From Neoroseomonas soli (lineage in GTDB: Bacteria; Pseudomonadota; Alphaproteobacteria; Acetobacterales; Acetobacteraceae): 33,925 nucleotides of DNA. The stretch is taken from contig NZ_JAAEDM010000056.1 of the NCBI RefSeq assembly GCF_018129065.1, forward strand, positions 1-33,925, in the 5' to 3' direction. Under the pieces are notes generated by a model. It had not been told where the DNA came from and did not search any database. It saw nothing but the letters and a program-made list of their open reading frames with translations. The translations under genes were made by a program, and so were the position numbers. Every line of letters begins with the position of its first letter. Position 1 is the stretch's first letter. This document shows positions 7,518 through 14,728 of this stretch, in pieces.

Positions 7518-9751
7518 TCCACGATGAAGCCTGCCGCCGCTGGCGGCCGGATCTGGCGGTAAGGCGCACCGGACCCCGTCTGCCGCCGCAGCAGCACGCG
7601 CTCGAGGTCGGTCGCCGGGCGGAAGCTGTCGAGCGGCGTCGCCAGCGCCTGCGGGTCGGAGACCGGCCGCACGAGGTAAGGCGTGATGATGATCACCAGT
7701 TCCGTCTCGTTCCGGCGAAAGCGGTCCGAGCGGAACAGCGTGCCGAGGATCGGAATGTCGGCCAGGCCCGAGATGCCGTTGTTGTTGTAGCCGCTCGTAC
7801 GGCTCAGCAGGCCGGCGATGGCGAAGCTCTGGCCGCTGCCGACCTCGATCGTCGTCTCCGCGCGCCGGACCGTCAGGCCCGGGATGCGGACCGTGCCGCC
7901 GGCGACCGGGAAGACCACGGAATTGGACTCGGACAGTTCGCTGACCTCCGGGCGGACCCGCATGTTCAGCCGCTCGGGCGAGAGCACCGTCGGGATGAAG
8001 GCGAGGCTCACACCGAACTGCTTGTACTCGACGGTCAGCGCATTGCTGTTGTTGGACGCGGCCATCGGCACCGGGAATTCGCCGCCGGCGAGGAACGACG
8101 CGACCTCGCCAGACTGCGCTGTCAGGTTCGGCTCCGCCAGGATGGTGACCAGGCGGTCCTGCGCCAGGGCGTCGATCAGGCCGTTGATGTCCCAGCTGCC
8201 GCGGTTGTAGCCCGCGCCGATCAGGCCGCCGGTCGTTGCCCCTGCACCATTCAGCGCGCCGAGGATCCCCCCGACGGCCTGGCCGGCGAGCGTGCCGGCG
8301 ATGCCGCTGCCGGTGCGCAGGCCGACGGTCCAGCCGTTGTTGTTGAAGACGGCGAGCCAGTTGAAGCCGAGATCGCGCGTGATCTCGCGCGAGATCTCGG
8401 CAACCCGGACGCGCAGGTTCACCTGGATGCCCGAGAGCAGCGTGAGGTTGTTGATGACCTCCCGCGCCTCGCCGCCCATGGACTTGGCAATCGCTTCTGC
8501 GCGCTGCGCATCGGCCGCCGAGGGCACCATGCCGCTCAGCGCGATCGCGCCGCGGCCCACCATCGAGACGCGCACGTTCTGCCCGCCGCGCACGAGGCGA
8601 CGGATCATGCTCTGCACCTGGCCGGCCGAGACCGCGGGCACCGCGGCGACCGGCGCCACCTGACCCGGGACCGCGCCGGTGGACTGCACCGTGATGTCGA
8701 ACTCGGCGACCAGCGAGCCGTCCTCGCGTGTCGCGATCAGGTTCGTGCGGCCCGCATTCACGCCCATGATGAAGAGGCTGGTGGGCGAGGCCGGCTGCAC
8801 GCGGGCGATGCGCGGGTCCGCGACCAGCACAGTCAGCGCGGGAGCCGGGAGTTCCACGAGCCGACCGGCGCCCTGCTCGAGCACCAGCGGCCGCGTCAGC
8901 GTGGCGCCGGGCTGCGGCGCCATCACCTGCGGCATGCCGGGGATGGCGGGTGCCGTCGGCACGGGCTGCGCCTGCGCCTGCCCGACGATCGGCAGGCCGG
9001 ACTGGACCGGAATTGCAAGCGGCGTGCTCATGCGCGGCCCGGACGGCGGCAGCGATTGCGCCATCCGGACCACGGCGGGCGCGGGCGCATCGGCCTGGAC
9101 CGCCAGCGGCGCGTCGCTCACCACCGCGGATCGGACGGAAACACCGCCATCCGAAGGCGCTGCGCTCGCCAGCACGGCCGGGCGGCTACCCGCGCGCGCC
9201 GGCGGCGGCAGGCGCGTCGCTGCCGCGAGGTCGGCGAGCACGCCCTCCGCGGTCGGCGCAGACTCGGTCCGCATCGGCTCGGGCGAGGTGCCGCCCTGCG
9301 CCGGGTCGAGGATGTCCACGACCAGCTTGGGGCCGTGGTGGAAATGGCGGAAGCGGGCACCCTCGCGCGCCGTGATCCGCACCGAATCGCCCTCGGCGGT
9401 GACGCCGAGGACATTGCGCGGAGCCCCGCCGGGCAGTGCGATGCGGCCCGACTCGGTGAAGCGGATGACCAGGCCGTTGCCCGTCGTCTCCGCCTCGTAC
9501 GCCGTGCGCGACGGCCAGTCGAAGACGACGCGCCCGTAGCCGGGATGGCTGCCGGTGCGCACGCCGACCTGCGGCCCTGCGGCGCTCGCCGGGGGTGGCT
9601 CGCTGGCCTGCGCCGGCGGCAGCGCGACTCCGGCCAGCAAGAGCATCGAGAAGGAGGCCAGGACTGGAACCAAGCCGCCGCGCCCCGCGGACCCGCATGC
9701 GTCGGCCGCTGCCGTCGCGCCGCGGACCGGCGTGTGGTGTGCCAGACTCAT
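7514..9751 (-). CDS. cpaC: Tad pilus outer-membrane secretin CpaC/RcpA with extra N-terminal domain
   Basis: A 745-residue secretin that should form the outer-membrane pore for the Flp pilus. Order of parts: signal region about 25-50; an AMIN-like beta domain 61-150 (HPGYGRVVFDWPSRTAYEAE, PKLVVDILDP); an Ala/Pro-rich linker 150-285; the secretin N-domain 285-355 (RPLVLEQGAGRLVELP, ADPRIARVQP); a BON-like domain 375-440; and the secretin core 440-695 with VNLRVRVAEISREITRDLGFNW, VTILAEPNLTAQSGEVASFLAGGEFPVP and TELVIIITPYLVRPV. CpaC proteins are usually about 500 residues, and the first 285 residues here are additional. The start overlaps the cpaB stop (ATGA). An earlier or later start would change only the signal region. 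Confidence 0.94.
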   Translation of the reverse strand: MSLAHHTPVRGATAAADACGSAGRGGLVPVLASFSMLLLAGVALPPAQASEPPPASAAGPQVGVRTGSHPGYGRVVFDWPSRTAYEAETTGNGLVIRFTESGRIALPGGAPRNVLGVTAEGDSVRITAREGARFRHFHHGPKLVVDILDPAQGGTSPEPMRTESAPTAEGVLADLAAATRLPPPARAGSRPAVLASAAPSDGGVSVRSAVVSDAPLAVQADAPAPAVVRMAQSLPPSGPRMSTPLAIPVQSGLPIVGQAQAQPVPTAPAIPGMPQVMAPQPGATLTRPLVLEQGAGRLVELPAPALTVLVADPRIARVQPASPTSLFIMGVNAGRTNLIATREDGSLVAEFDITVQSTGAVPGQVAPVAAVPAVSAGQVQSMIRRLVRGGQNVRVSMVGRGAIALSGMVPSAADAQRAEAIAKSMGGEAREVINNLTLLSGIQVNLRVRVAEISREITRDLGFNWLAVFNNNGWTVGLRTGSGIAGTLAGQAVGGILGALNGAGATTGGLIGAGYNRGSWDINGLIDALAQDRLVTILAEPNLTAQSGEVASFLAGGEFPVPMAASNNSNALTVEYKQFGVSLAFIPTVLSPERLNMRVRPEVSELSESNSVVFPVAGGTVRIPGLTVRRAETTIEVGSGQSFAIAGLLSRTSGYNNNGISGLADIPILGTLFRSDRFRRNETELVIIITPYLVRPVSDPQALATPLDSFRPATDLERVLLRRQTGSGAPYRQIRPPAAAGFIVE

Positions 9752-10608
9752 CGGAAAGTGACCTCCTGCTGGGAGCCGCCCTGAATGATGCGCATGCGAG
9801 TCGTGGGCGCGGGGGTCTGCGGGCCGGTGAGAGCCGACGAGACGTCGGAACCGAATACGAGGGAGGGACGCGGCCCGGTCGCTTCCGGCACGCCCTCGAT
9901 CGCCCGCACGACGAGGGAGATGCGACCGAGTTGCTGGGCCACGGCGAGCCGTTCGGCCTGCTCGGGCGTCACTTCGAGAGTGACGGTCCGGGCCACGACT
10001 CGGGCTGCGGTCGTATCCGTACCGCTATGACTGATCTGCTGGTCCACCGCGATCACACGCACGGCTGACAGGATGGTCTCCCCGACCACGCGCCGTCCAG
10101 GTGCATCTGCGCCCGCCGCGAGGTTCTGCGTGAGAATCATGTCCACCTCGTCGCCCGGCCAGATCAGGCCCGAGGCGCCGGTGACGACATCGACCCCGAT
10201 CGAGATGGCGCGCGTGCCAGGCCGCAGCACGGCGGCAAGGAAGCCGCGGTCGCGTGGGCGCAGCACGTCGGTGTTCAGCAGCGGCTGGTTCGGATCGATG
10301 AAGCGGCGCAGCAGCGCGCCGCGCAGTTCCGCAAGCGAACCCGCGCCACTCGTGAAGGCGCCGTCCGGCACGGCGTCTCCGGTGACCTCGATCTCGCGCA
10401 GGTCCTCATCCTTCAGCAGCGTGCCGATGGACAGCGGCCGCGCCGCCACCAGCATGCGCACCTTCGGCGCGGGCGCCACGACGGGTGGCGCCTCGACCCG
10501 GGCGACCTGCTGCGGCCCGCCCTGCGGCTGCATGAGCTGCAGCGCGAGGATGCCGAGGCCGGTGGCGCTCAGGAGGAGGGAGAAGACGACCAGGAGCCGC
10601 AGGAACAT
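9748..10608 (-). CDS. cpaB: Tad pilus assembly protein CpaB/RcpC
   Basis: A 286-residue periplasmic protein with one N-terminal membrane segment (FLRLLVVFSLLLSATGLGILAL), a proline-rich linker and an SAF domain starting at VRMLVAARPLSIGTLLKDEDLREIEV. The RcpC/CpaB C-terminal region follows (ISIGVDVVTGASGLIWPGDEVDMILT and VTLEVTPEQAERLAVAQQLGRISLVVR), which matches the family closely. CpaB works with the secretin at the periplasmic side of the pilus channel. It lies 3 bp after cpaA and overlaps cpaC by 4 bp. Confidence 0.94.
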   Translation of the reverse strand: MFLRLLVVFSLLLSATGLGILALQLMQPQGGPQQVARVEAPPVVAPAPKVRMLVAARPLSIGTLLKDEDLREIEVTGDAVPDGAFTSGAGSLAELRGALLRRFIDPNQPLLNTDVLRPRDRGFLAAVLRPGTRAISIGVDVVTGASGLIWPGDEVDMILTQNLAAGADAPGRRVVGETILSAVRVIAVDQQISHSGTDTTAARVVARTVTLEVTPEQAERLAVAQQLGRISLVVRAIEGVPEATGPRPSLVFGSDVSSALTGPQTPAPTTRMRIIQGGSQQEVTFR

Positions 10609-10611
10609 GGG

Positions 10612-11121
10612 TCAGGCCCTCGGCAAGGAGAGAAGGACAAGGATACCGCCGACCGCGATCGCGACGGCGTAGGGAAGCGGGCCGCGGCGCCGCACGCGCC
10701 AGGCCTCGACCGCCATCACCCGGCGCAGCAGCGTGCCGCCGCCGACGACGCGCGTCTGCGGCACCACGTAGCGGCCGAGGATGTAGGCGAGGCCCAGCAC
10801 GCCGCCCGCAAAGACGGTGGCGACGATGAACGTCCAGGTGTCTGCCGGGGCAAGCCCGGCGGCCATCGCGCTGATCAGCTTGACGTCACCGCCGCCGAGC
10901 GCGCCGCGCGCCGCGAGCGGCAACAGCGCCGCGAAGAGAGCGCAGCCGACGAGAAGCGAGACTCCCGCCTCTGCCCAGCCCTCCGCCAGGCGCGCCACCA
11001 GGCCCGCGATCAGGATGACGATGGAAACCGTGTCGGGGATGAGCCGCGTCGCGACATCCCGCGCGGCCGCGAAGCAGAGGAGAGGTATCGCGACGACCTG
11101 GAAGATCAACAGGCCGCTCAT
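10612..11121 (-). CDS. cpaA: Prepilin peptidase CpaA/TadV
   Basis: A 169-residue aspartic prepilin peptidase (A24 family) that should cleave the leaders of the two Flp pilins and the TadE-like pseudopilins in this locus. The two catalytic aspartates are visible in AARDVATRLIPD (N-terminal loop) and in ALGGGDVKLISAMA, the GGGDVK motif of the family. There are about five or six membrane segments. Like other Tad peptidases it lacks the N-terminal methylase domain of PilD. It follows the second flp gene by 43 bp and precedes cpaB by 3 bp. Confidence 0.93.
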   Translation of the reverse strand: MSGLLIFQVVAIPLLCFAAARDVATRLIPDTVSIVILIAGLVARLAEGWAEAGVSLLVGCALFAALLPLAARGALGGGDVKLISAMAAGLAPADTWTFIVATVFAGGVLGLAYILGRYVVPQTRVVGGGTLLRRVMAVEAWRVRRRGPLPYAVAIAVGGILVLLSLPRA

Positions 11122-11164
11122 GCGGCAACCCTCCTAATTCGTGAATACCTCCCGGGACGCCGGG

Positions 11165-11389
11165 TCAGCGACCCGACTGGTTCAGGGAGGATTGCCCGTC
11201 CAGCAGAGCCTGGCCGGCAAGCCCGAGCGCGCCGCTCAGCGGATCGCCGATGACCATGACCGCCGCACCGACCACTATCACGATGCCGACCGCGAGGATG
11301 GCATACTCGGCAGCGGTGACGCCGCCGCGGTCGCGCAGGACGCCTGCGATCCGCGCCGCCAATTGCCGGAAACCCGTCTCCTGCGTCAT
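11165..11389 (-). CDS. flp: Flp-family pilin (second, longer leader)
   Basis: A 74-residue Flp/Fap pilin. The leader is about 23 residues (MTQETGFRQLAARIAGVLRD then RGG), followed by the processing site and hydrophobic core G/VTAAEYAILAVGIVIVVGAA, with glutamate at +5 and tyrosine at +6 as in Flp pilins. The start at 11389 is preferred over the upstream ATG at 11437 because a GAGGAAGG ribosome-binding site lies about 10 nt upstream and the longer form has an odd charged extension. It is separated from the first flp by a strong hairpin, so it is probably a lower-level or minor pilin. Confidence 0.88.
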   Translation of the reverse strand: MTQETGFRQLAARIAGVLRDRGGVTAAEYAILAVGIVIVVGAAVMVIGDPLSGALGLAGQALLDGQSSLNQSGR

Positions 11390-11425
11390 CGGACGCGACC
11401 CCTTCCTCGGAGCGACGCGGTCGTC

Positions 11426-11444
11426 AGCCGCCATCATGGCGGCT
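11426..11444. promoter_or_regulatory. 19-bp perfect palindrome upstream of the second flp
   Basis: AGCCGCCATCATGGCGGCT is a perfect inverted repeat with arms of nine bases around a single central C. It lies about 37 bp upstream of the second flp start, within the untranslated spacer. It could be a protein-binding site or add to the RNA structure formed by the adjacent hairpin. No promoter assignment can be made. Confidence 0.5.
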
Positions 11445-11460
11445 CAACCCGGTATTGCAC

Positions 11461-11492
11461 TGCACGATGCCCCTCGCCGGGGACATCGTGCA
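11461..11492 (-). terminator. Strong hairpin between the two flp genes
   Basis: TGCACGATGCCCC pairs with GGGG-A-CATCGTGCA: 13 base pairs, one bulged A, and a 5-nt loop (TCGCC). It lies about 60 bp past the stop of the first flp gene and about 70 bp before the start of the second. There is no long U-tract, so it may act as a partial terminator, an RNA-stabilising element or an attenuator. It would set the first pilin apart from the rest of the tad operon in expression level. Confidence 0.65.
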
Positions 11493-11550
11493 AGACGGGC
11501 GCGCCGCGGCCTGCGCCGGCGGCGCCCCCGGATATCACCCGATCAGGCTA

Positions 11551-11751
11551 TTACCGGGCGATCGAGCTCTGCGTCGTGGTGATCTGGGTGCCGATCGCGC
11601 TGAACGCGTTCGAGAGCGGCCCCTTGAAGGCGAGCACGGCGCCGCCGACCACGATCACGATGCCGACCGCCAGGATGGCGTACTCGGCGGCGGTCACGCC
11701 CTTCTTGTCGGAAGCGGCATTACGGATGGAGGCCAGGAACTTGCGAATCAT
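11551..11751 (-). CDS. flp: Flp-family pilin, probably the major pilin
   Basis: A 66-residue Flp pilin with a basic 18-residue leader (MIRKFLASIRNAASDKKG) and the mature start VTAAEYAILAVGIVIVVGGA, including the +5 glutamate and +6 tyrosine needed for prepilin processing. The C-terminal part is short and Ser/Thr-rich (IGTQITTTQSSIAR), normal for the family. A GAAGGGG ribosome-binding site lies 6 nt before the ATG. It is the promoter-proximal gene of the tad operon and is followed by a strong hairpin, which fits a highly expressed major pilin. Confidence 0.93.
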   Translation of the reverse strand: MIRKFLASIRNAASDKKGVTAAEYAILAVGIVIVVGGAVLAFKGPLSNAFSAIGTQITTTQSSIAR

Positions 11752-11944
11752 CTCGATCCCCTTCGATGCATCTCAAAAACGAGCTCTTTTCTGCACCACC
11801 CCATCCGCACCCGCTCGTCTGGGTTCCCGCGGCCGGAGTGCGAAGCGGATCATCACCCGCAGGTGAACAACCGCGTCGAGCGGACAGAACCACACTCGTT
11901 AACGAAGCGTCAACGACAAAAAAACATGGCAATGTCTCATCACA

Positions 11945-11968
11945 CGGGCATTGCAGGACAAATGCCCG
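11945..11968. repeat. Inverted repeat in the flp/tadG divergent region
   Basis: Perfect arms CGGGCATT (11945-11952) and AATGCCCG (11961-11968) are separated by 8 bp. The position between divergent pilus transcription units suggests an operator for a dimeric regulator, though a transcript hairpin is also possible. Confidence 0.45.
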
Positions 11969-12099
11969 CGATTTCGGGGTGTCCCATGCCGGTTCGGTGA
12001 CAAGGAATGTCCCTATGCAACACAAGATTGTGGTTCGCCCCCAACAAACACGCCCAGGGGTGGTGGTGGTTGCGCCAGGAAACTGCGAACTGTCGCTTT

Positions 12100-12128
12100 T
12101 TGACGAATCTCACGACATTGTGATATTC
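12100..12128 (+). promoter_or_regulatory. Possible sigma70-like promoter for the TadG-like gene
   Basis: TTGACG at 12100-12105 and ATATTC at 12123-12128 are spaced by 17 bp, in the most AT-rich part of the divergent region and about 65 bp before the chosen start codon. The -35 box is good and the -10 box is weak, so this is only a candidate. Confidence 0.35.
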
Positions 12129-12193
12129 GTTGCCGCAACACCCCTCTAAAAATCGTGAGGTCGGCGCTCACACGCGCCCAGGGATTCACCATC

Positions 12194-13732
12194 ATGGGCA
12201 TCATCTCCTTCCTGTCCGCCCGTCCCTCCCACAGGGGACGGCGTGTTCTTGGGCAGCGCGGCGCCATCGGAGTTGCTTTCGCGATCGGCTCGACTGCCCT
12301 GCTCGGCATGGGGGCGCTCGCGACGGAGGCCGGCATCTGGCTCGCCGTCCGCCGGAACGCCCAGGATGCGGCGGATGCGGCTGCGTATGCGGGCATCGTG
12401 CGGCTCAATCTGACCGACGCCAACGCGGCAACGACGGCGGCGACCCAGGTCGCGACGCGTAACGGCTTCACCGATAGCGGGAGCCTAAGCGCAGCGGGCG
12501 ACAATCGCGTCAGGGTCCAGACCGGTTTTTGGCAGAACAATACATTCACCTCGCCGGCGCCGAGCGGCTCGAGCGCCAACGCGGTGCGCGTCGATATCTG
12601 GCAGGTGCAGCGGATCGGGCTCGCGCAGCTCATCAGCCGCACCGCGCCGATCGCCTGGGGCGGCGCCGTCGCGGTGCTCGAGATCGGCGGGCCGGCCTGC
12701 ACGCTGTCGATCCCGCCCCCAACCACAACGAGCCAGGTCATGGGCCGGACCAACATTGCCGGCAGCACGACGGTGAATGCACCGAACTGCATCATCGCGT
12801 CCAACATGGAGGGGTCGAAGTCGATCAACGTCCAGGGTGCGGCGGTGAACAGCCTAACCGCTGCGGCGCTGCGGGCGTCAGGGCAGTGTTATAATTGCGA
12901 GGACGTTCCGAGTGGCAACCTCCCCGGCGGCTACGTGTCAGGCGCCGCCACCACGGATAACCCATACAAGTACCTCGACGCCTGGGCGATGCCGACCTTC
13001 GGCAGTGGGGCGGGCAATTCTCCCTGCGTCGATCCGCTTTACCTGAATGCCACCGGGGGGGTTGTGCAGAACCAGAACCAGGCCGCGACGATCTACTTGG
13101 CCGCCTACAATCCGGGCCGGTCCGACGTCGTCAACTACACCCAGAACGGCAATGCCCGTACCTATGGCGTCTCGCAATCCACCTATGCCGCGACCTGCAC
13201 CAACATATCACTGAGCGGCCAGACCCTGGTCCTGAAGCCGGGCACCTATTTCTTCAACAACGCTAGCCTCGCCATGAGCAACGGCACCATCACCTGCGAC
13301 GGCTGTTCGGCCGGCGGCGCGGGCGTGACGCTGGTGTTCACCGGCAGCAATTCGAACAACGTCGGCAATATCCAGATCACGGGCGGCAACTTCACGCTGA
13401 TCGCCCCGGGCACGGACGCCCTCGCCAGTCCGTCCATCTTCCGCGGTACGGCGATTTACCGCGACGACCTGGCCGCCGTGTCGAACTCGGCCAATGACAC
13501 AATGATCATCACCGGCAATTCGACCAGCACCCTGTTCGGCGCCATCTACTCGCCGACCGCCGAGGTTCGCATGGTCGGCACCAGCGGCATGAACCAGACT
13601 GTTGCAGGCAACTGCATCGCCGTGGTGGCAGCCGAGATCACCTTCTCCGGCAATTCCGGGGCGCAGATCGACGCCTGCGAGTCCAACGGCACGACAGTTG
13701 CGCGCGTCCGCTACGTGAGGTTCGTCCTGTGA
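12194..13732 (+). CDS. TadG-like pilus-associated protein with a cysteine-containing passenger
   Basis: 512 residues from the ATG at 12194, which has CAGGGA upstream; a GTG at 12155 would add 13 residues. The N-terminus is TadG-like: a basic segment, then the membrane segment RGAIGVAFAIGSTALLGMGA (22-41) and AVRRNAQDAADAAAYAG (51-67), as in the Flp pilus TadG/TadE group. The long C-terminal part (about 165-512) lacks a von Willebrand A domain. It is rich in Asn, Gly, Thr and Ser with short strand-like repeats (TLVFTGSNSNNVGNIQITGG, TMIITGNSTSTLFGAIYS), suggesting a parallel beta-helix. Ten cysteines lie at 169, 199, 232, 235, 278, 335, 368, 371, 474 and 495, an even number that would suit disulfides outside the cytoplasm. 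A role as a pilus tip or adhesin is possible but inferred. Confidence 0.8.
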   Translation: MGIISFLSARPSHRGRRVLGQRGAIGVAFAIGSTALLGMGALATEAGIWLAVRRNAQDAADAAAYAGIVRLNLTDANAATTAATQVATRNGFTDSGSLSAAGDNRVRVQTGFWQNNTFTSPAPSGSSANAVRVDIWQVQRIGLAQLISRTAPIAWGGAVAVLEIGGPACTLSIPPPTTTSQVMGRTNIAGSTTVNAPNCIIASNMEGSKSINVQGAAVNSLTAAALRASGQCYNCEDVPSGNLPGGYVSGAATTDNPYKYLDAWAMPTFGSGAGNSPCVDPLYLNATGGVVQNQNQAATIYLAAYNPGRSDVVNYTQNGNARTYGVSQSTYAATCTNISLSGQTLVLKPGTYFFNNASLAMSNGTITCDGCSAGGAGVTLVFTGSNSNNVGNIQITGGNFTLIAPGTDALASPSIFRGTAIYRDDLAAVSNSANDTMIITGNSTSTLFGAIYSPTAEVRMVGTSGMNQTVAGNCIAVVAAEITFSGNSGAQIDACESNGTTVARVRYVRFVL

Positions 13733-14250
13733 TGCACCTGCGCGAGATGCTCAAGCGCGTCCTGCGGCGCCGCGACCGCGGCGTCTCGGCGCTCGAATTC
13801 GCGATCGTCATGCCGCTGTTGATGTTCATCATGGTGGCCATCGCGGACTACGGCAACGCACTGCAGCAATTGGTGCGGCTCGAGACCGCGGCCCGCGCCG
13901 GCGCGCAGGTGGCCTTCACGCATCCGGGCGACACCCAGTTCAACGTCAACGATCCCAACGCGACACTGGTGAAGAACACGGTGCTCGCCAGCCTCCAGGG
14001 CTGGCCGGCGGCGCCAACCTGCATCAACGGCGCCGGCAATGGGGTCTGCGTGACCTACGCCGCCTGGTGCCAATGCCCTCAGTCGGGCAATGCGGCGGGC
14101 ACTTCCTTTGCCTATGACTGCAGCGCCAACTCCCCGCCCTGCGAGGACTTTGAACGCTACGCATCGGTGACCGTCACGCGCAACTACACCCGCCTCGCTG
14201 TCGTCCCCATCAGCACGCTGCGCGGCAATGTTGAAATCCGTGTCCGCTAG
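13732..14250 (+). CDS. tadE: TadE-like pseudopilin
   Basis: A 172-residue pseudopilin of the TadE family. A basic leader ends at glycine 17 in RRRDRG/VSALEFAIVMPLLMFIMVAIADYG, with glutamate at +5 of the mature form, the signature processed by the Tad prepilin peptidase. A hydrophobic helix and a periplasmic domain with several cysteines follow. The ATG at 13732 forms a TGATG junction with the upstream stop; a GTG at 13729 is also in frame. TadE-type pseudopilins are thought to act in initiation or tip assembly of Flp pili. Confidence 0.88.
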   Translation: MHLREMLKRVLRRRDRGVSALEFAIVMPLLMFIMVAIADYGNALQQLVRLETAARAGAQVAFTHPGDTQFNVNDPNATLVKNTVLASLQGWPAAPTCINGAGNGVCVTYAAWCQCPQSGNAAGTSFAYDCSANSPPCEDFERYASVTVTRNYTRLAVVPISTLRGNVEIRVR

Positions 14251-14680
14251 GCGCAGCGCGGCGCGCTGCCGCCGCGGCGTCGCCGCGATCGAGTTCGCGC
14301 TGATCGGCGGCTTGTTCCTGCTCGCGCTGCTCGCCGCGATCGATGTCGGCCGCTACTACATGACGCTGCAGGGGCTGCGGAATTTCGCCGCCGATGCGAC
14401 GCGCTACGGAATCGTCAACATCTGGTGGGGCGATACGGCAGGGACGCAGAGCGCGACCTGCGCGCAGGTGGTTGCCGCCACGGGCCGGGGTGGCGCCATA
14501 GGCGGCCTCGTCAGCACGAGTCCCGGCAATTGCGTGACGAGGACGCAGACGACCACAGGCGGAGCCCTCACCGTGACGGTAGACGTCAACATCGACGTGC
14601 AGTTCACGTTCGTTATCAATGCCTTCGGGATCCTCTCCCCCCGCTACCAGGAATCGACGAGCATCACCTTCCAGTTGTAG
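14228..14680 (+). CDS. TadE/TadF-like pseudopilin
   Basis: A 150-residue second pseudopilin. The leader MLKSVSARRSAARCRRG is followed by VAAIEFALIGGLFLLALLAAIDVGRYYMTLQGLRN with glutamate at +5, a cleavable prepilin-like N-terminus. The rest is a small periplasmic domain with two cysteines. The gene overlaps the preceding tadE-like gene by 23 bp in another frame, so the two are translationally linked. By order it may stand in for TadF, but the sequence alone does not separate TadE from TadF. Confidence 0.85.
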   Translation: MLKSVSARRSAARCRRGVAAIEFALIGGLFLLALLAAIDVGRYYMTLQGLRNFAADATRYGIVNIWWGDTAGTQSATCAQVVAATGRGGAIGGLVSTSPGNCVTRTQTTTGGALTVTVDVNIDVQFTFVINAFGILSPRYQESTSITFQL

Positions 14681-14728
14681 GCGAAGAGGCGCACCCTTCC
14701 CCGGACCTACGCCACAGGAGGAAGGTTC

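Larger units (their letters stand above)
11752..12193. promoter_or_regulatory. Divergent promoter region between flp and the TadG-like gene
   Basis: This 442-bp gene-free stretch is clearly lower in GC than its surroundings, especially 11890-12150. It must carry the promoters for the leftward flp/cpa/tad operon and the rightward tadG-like/tadE genes. It contains an inverted repeat with 8-bp arms, CGGGCATT and AATGCCCG, at 11945-11968. A sigma70-like pair for the rightward genes is listed separately. No convincing leftward promoter could be picked by eye. Confidence 0.6.

Noticed and set aside
11720-12025. A small minus-strand frame of 101 codons over the flp promoter region
   Set aside because: No ribosome-binding site or family resemblance; it overlaps the flp start in another frame and the AT-rich control region.
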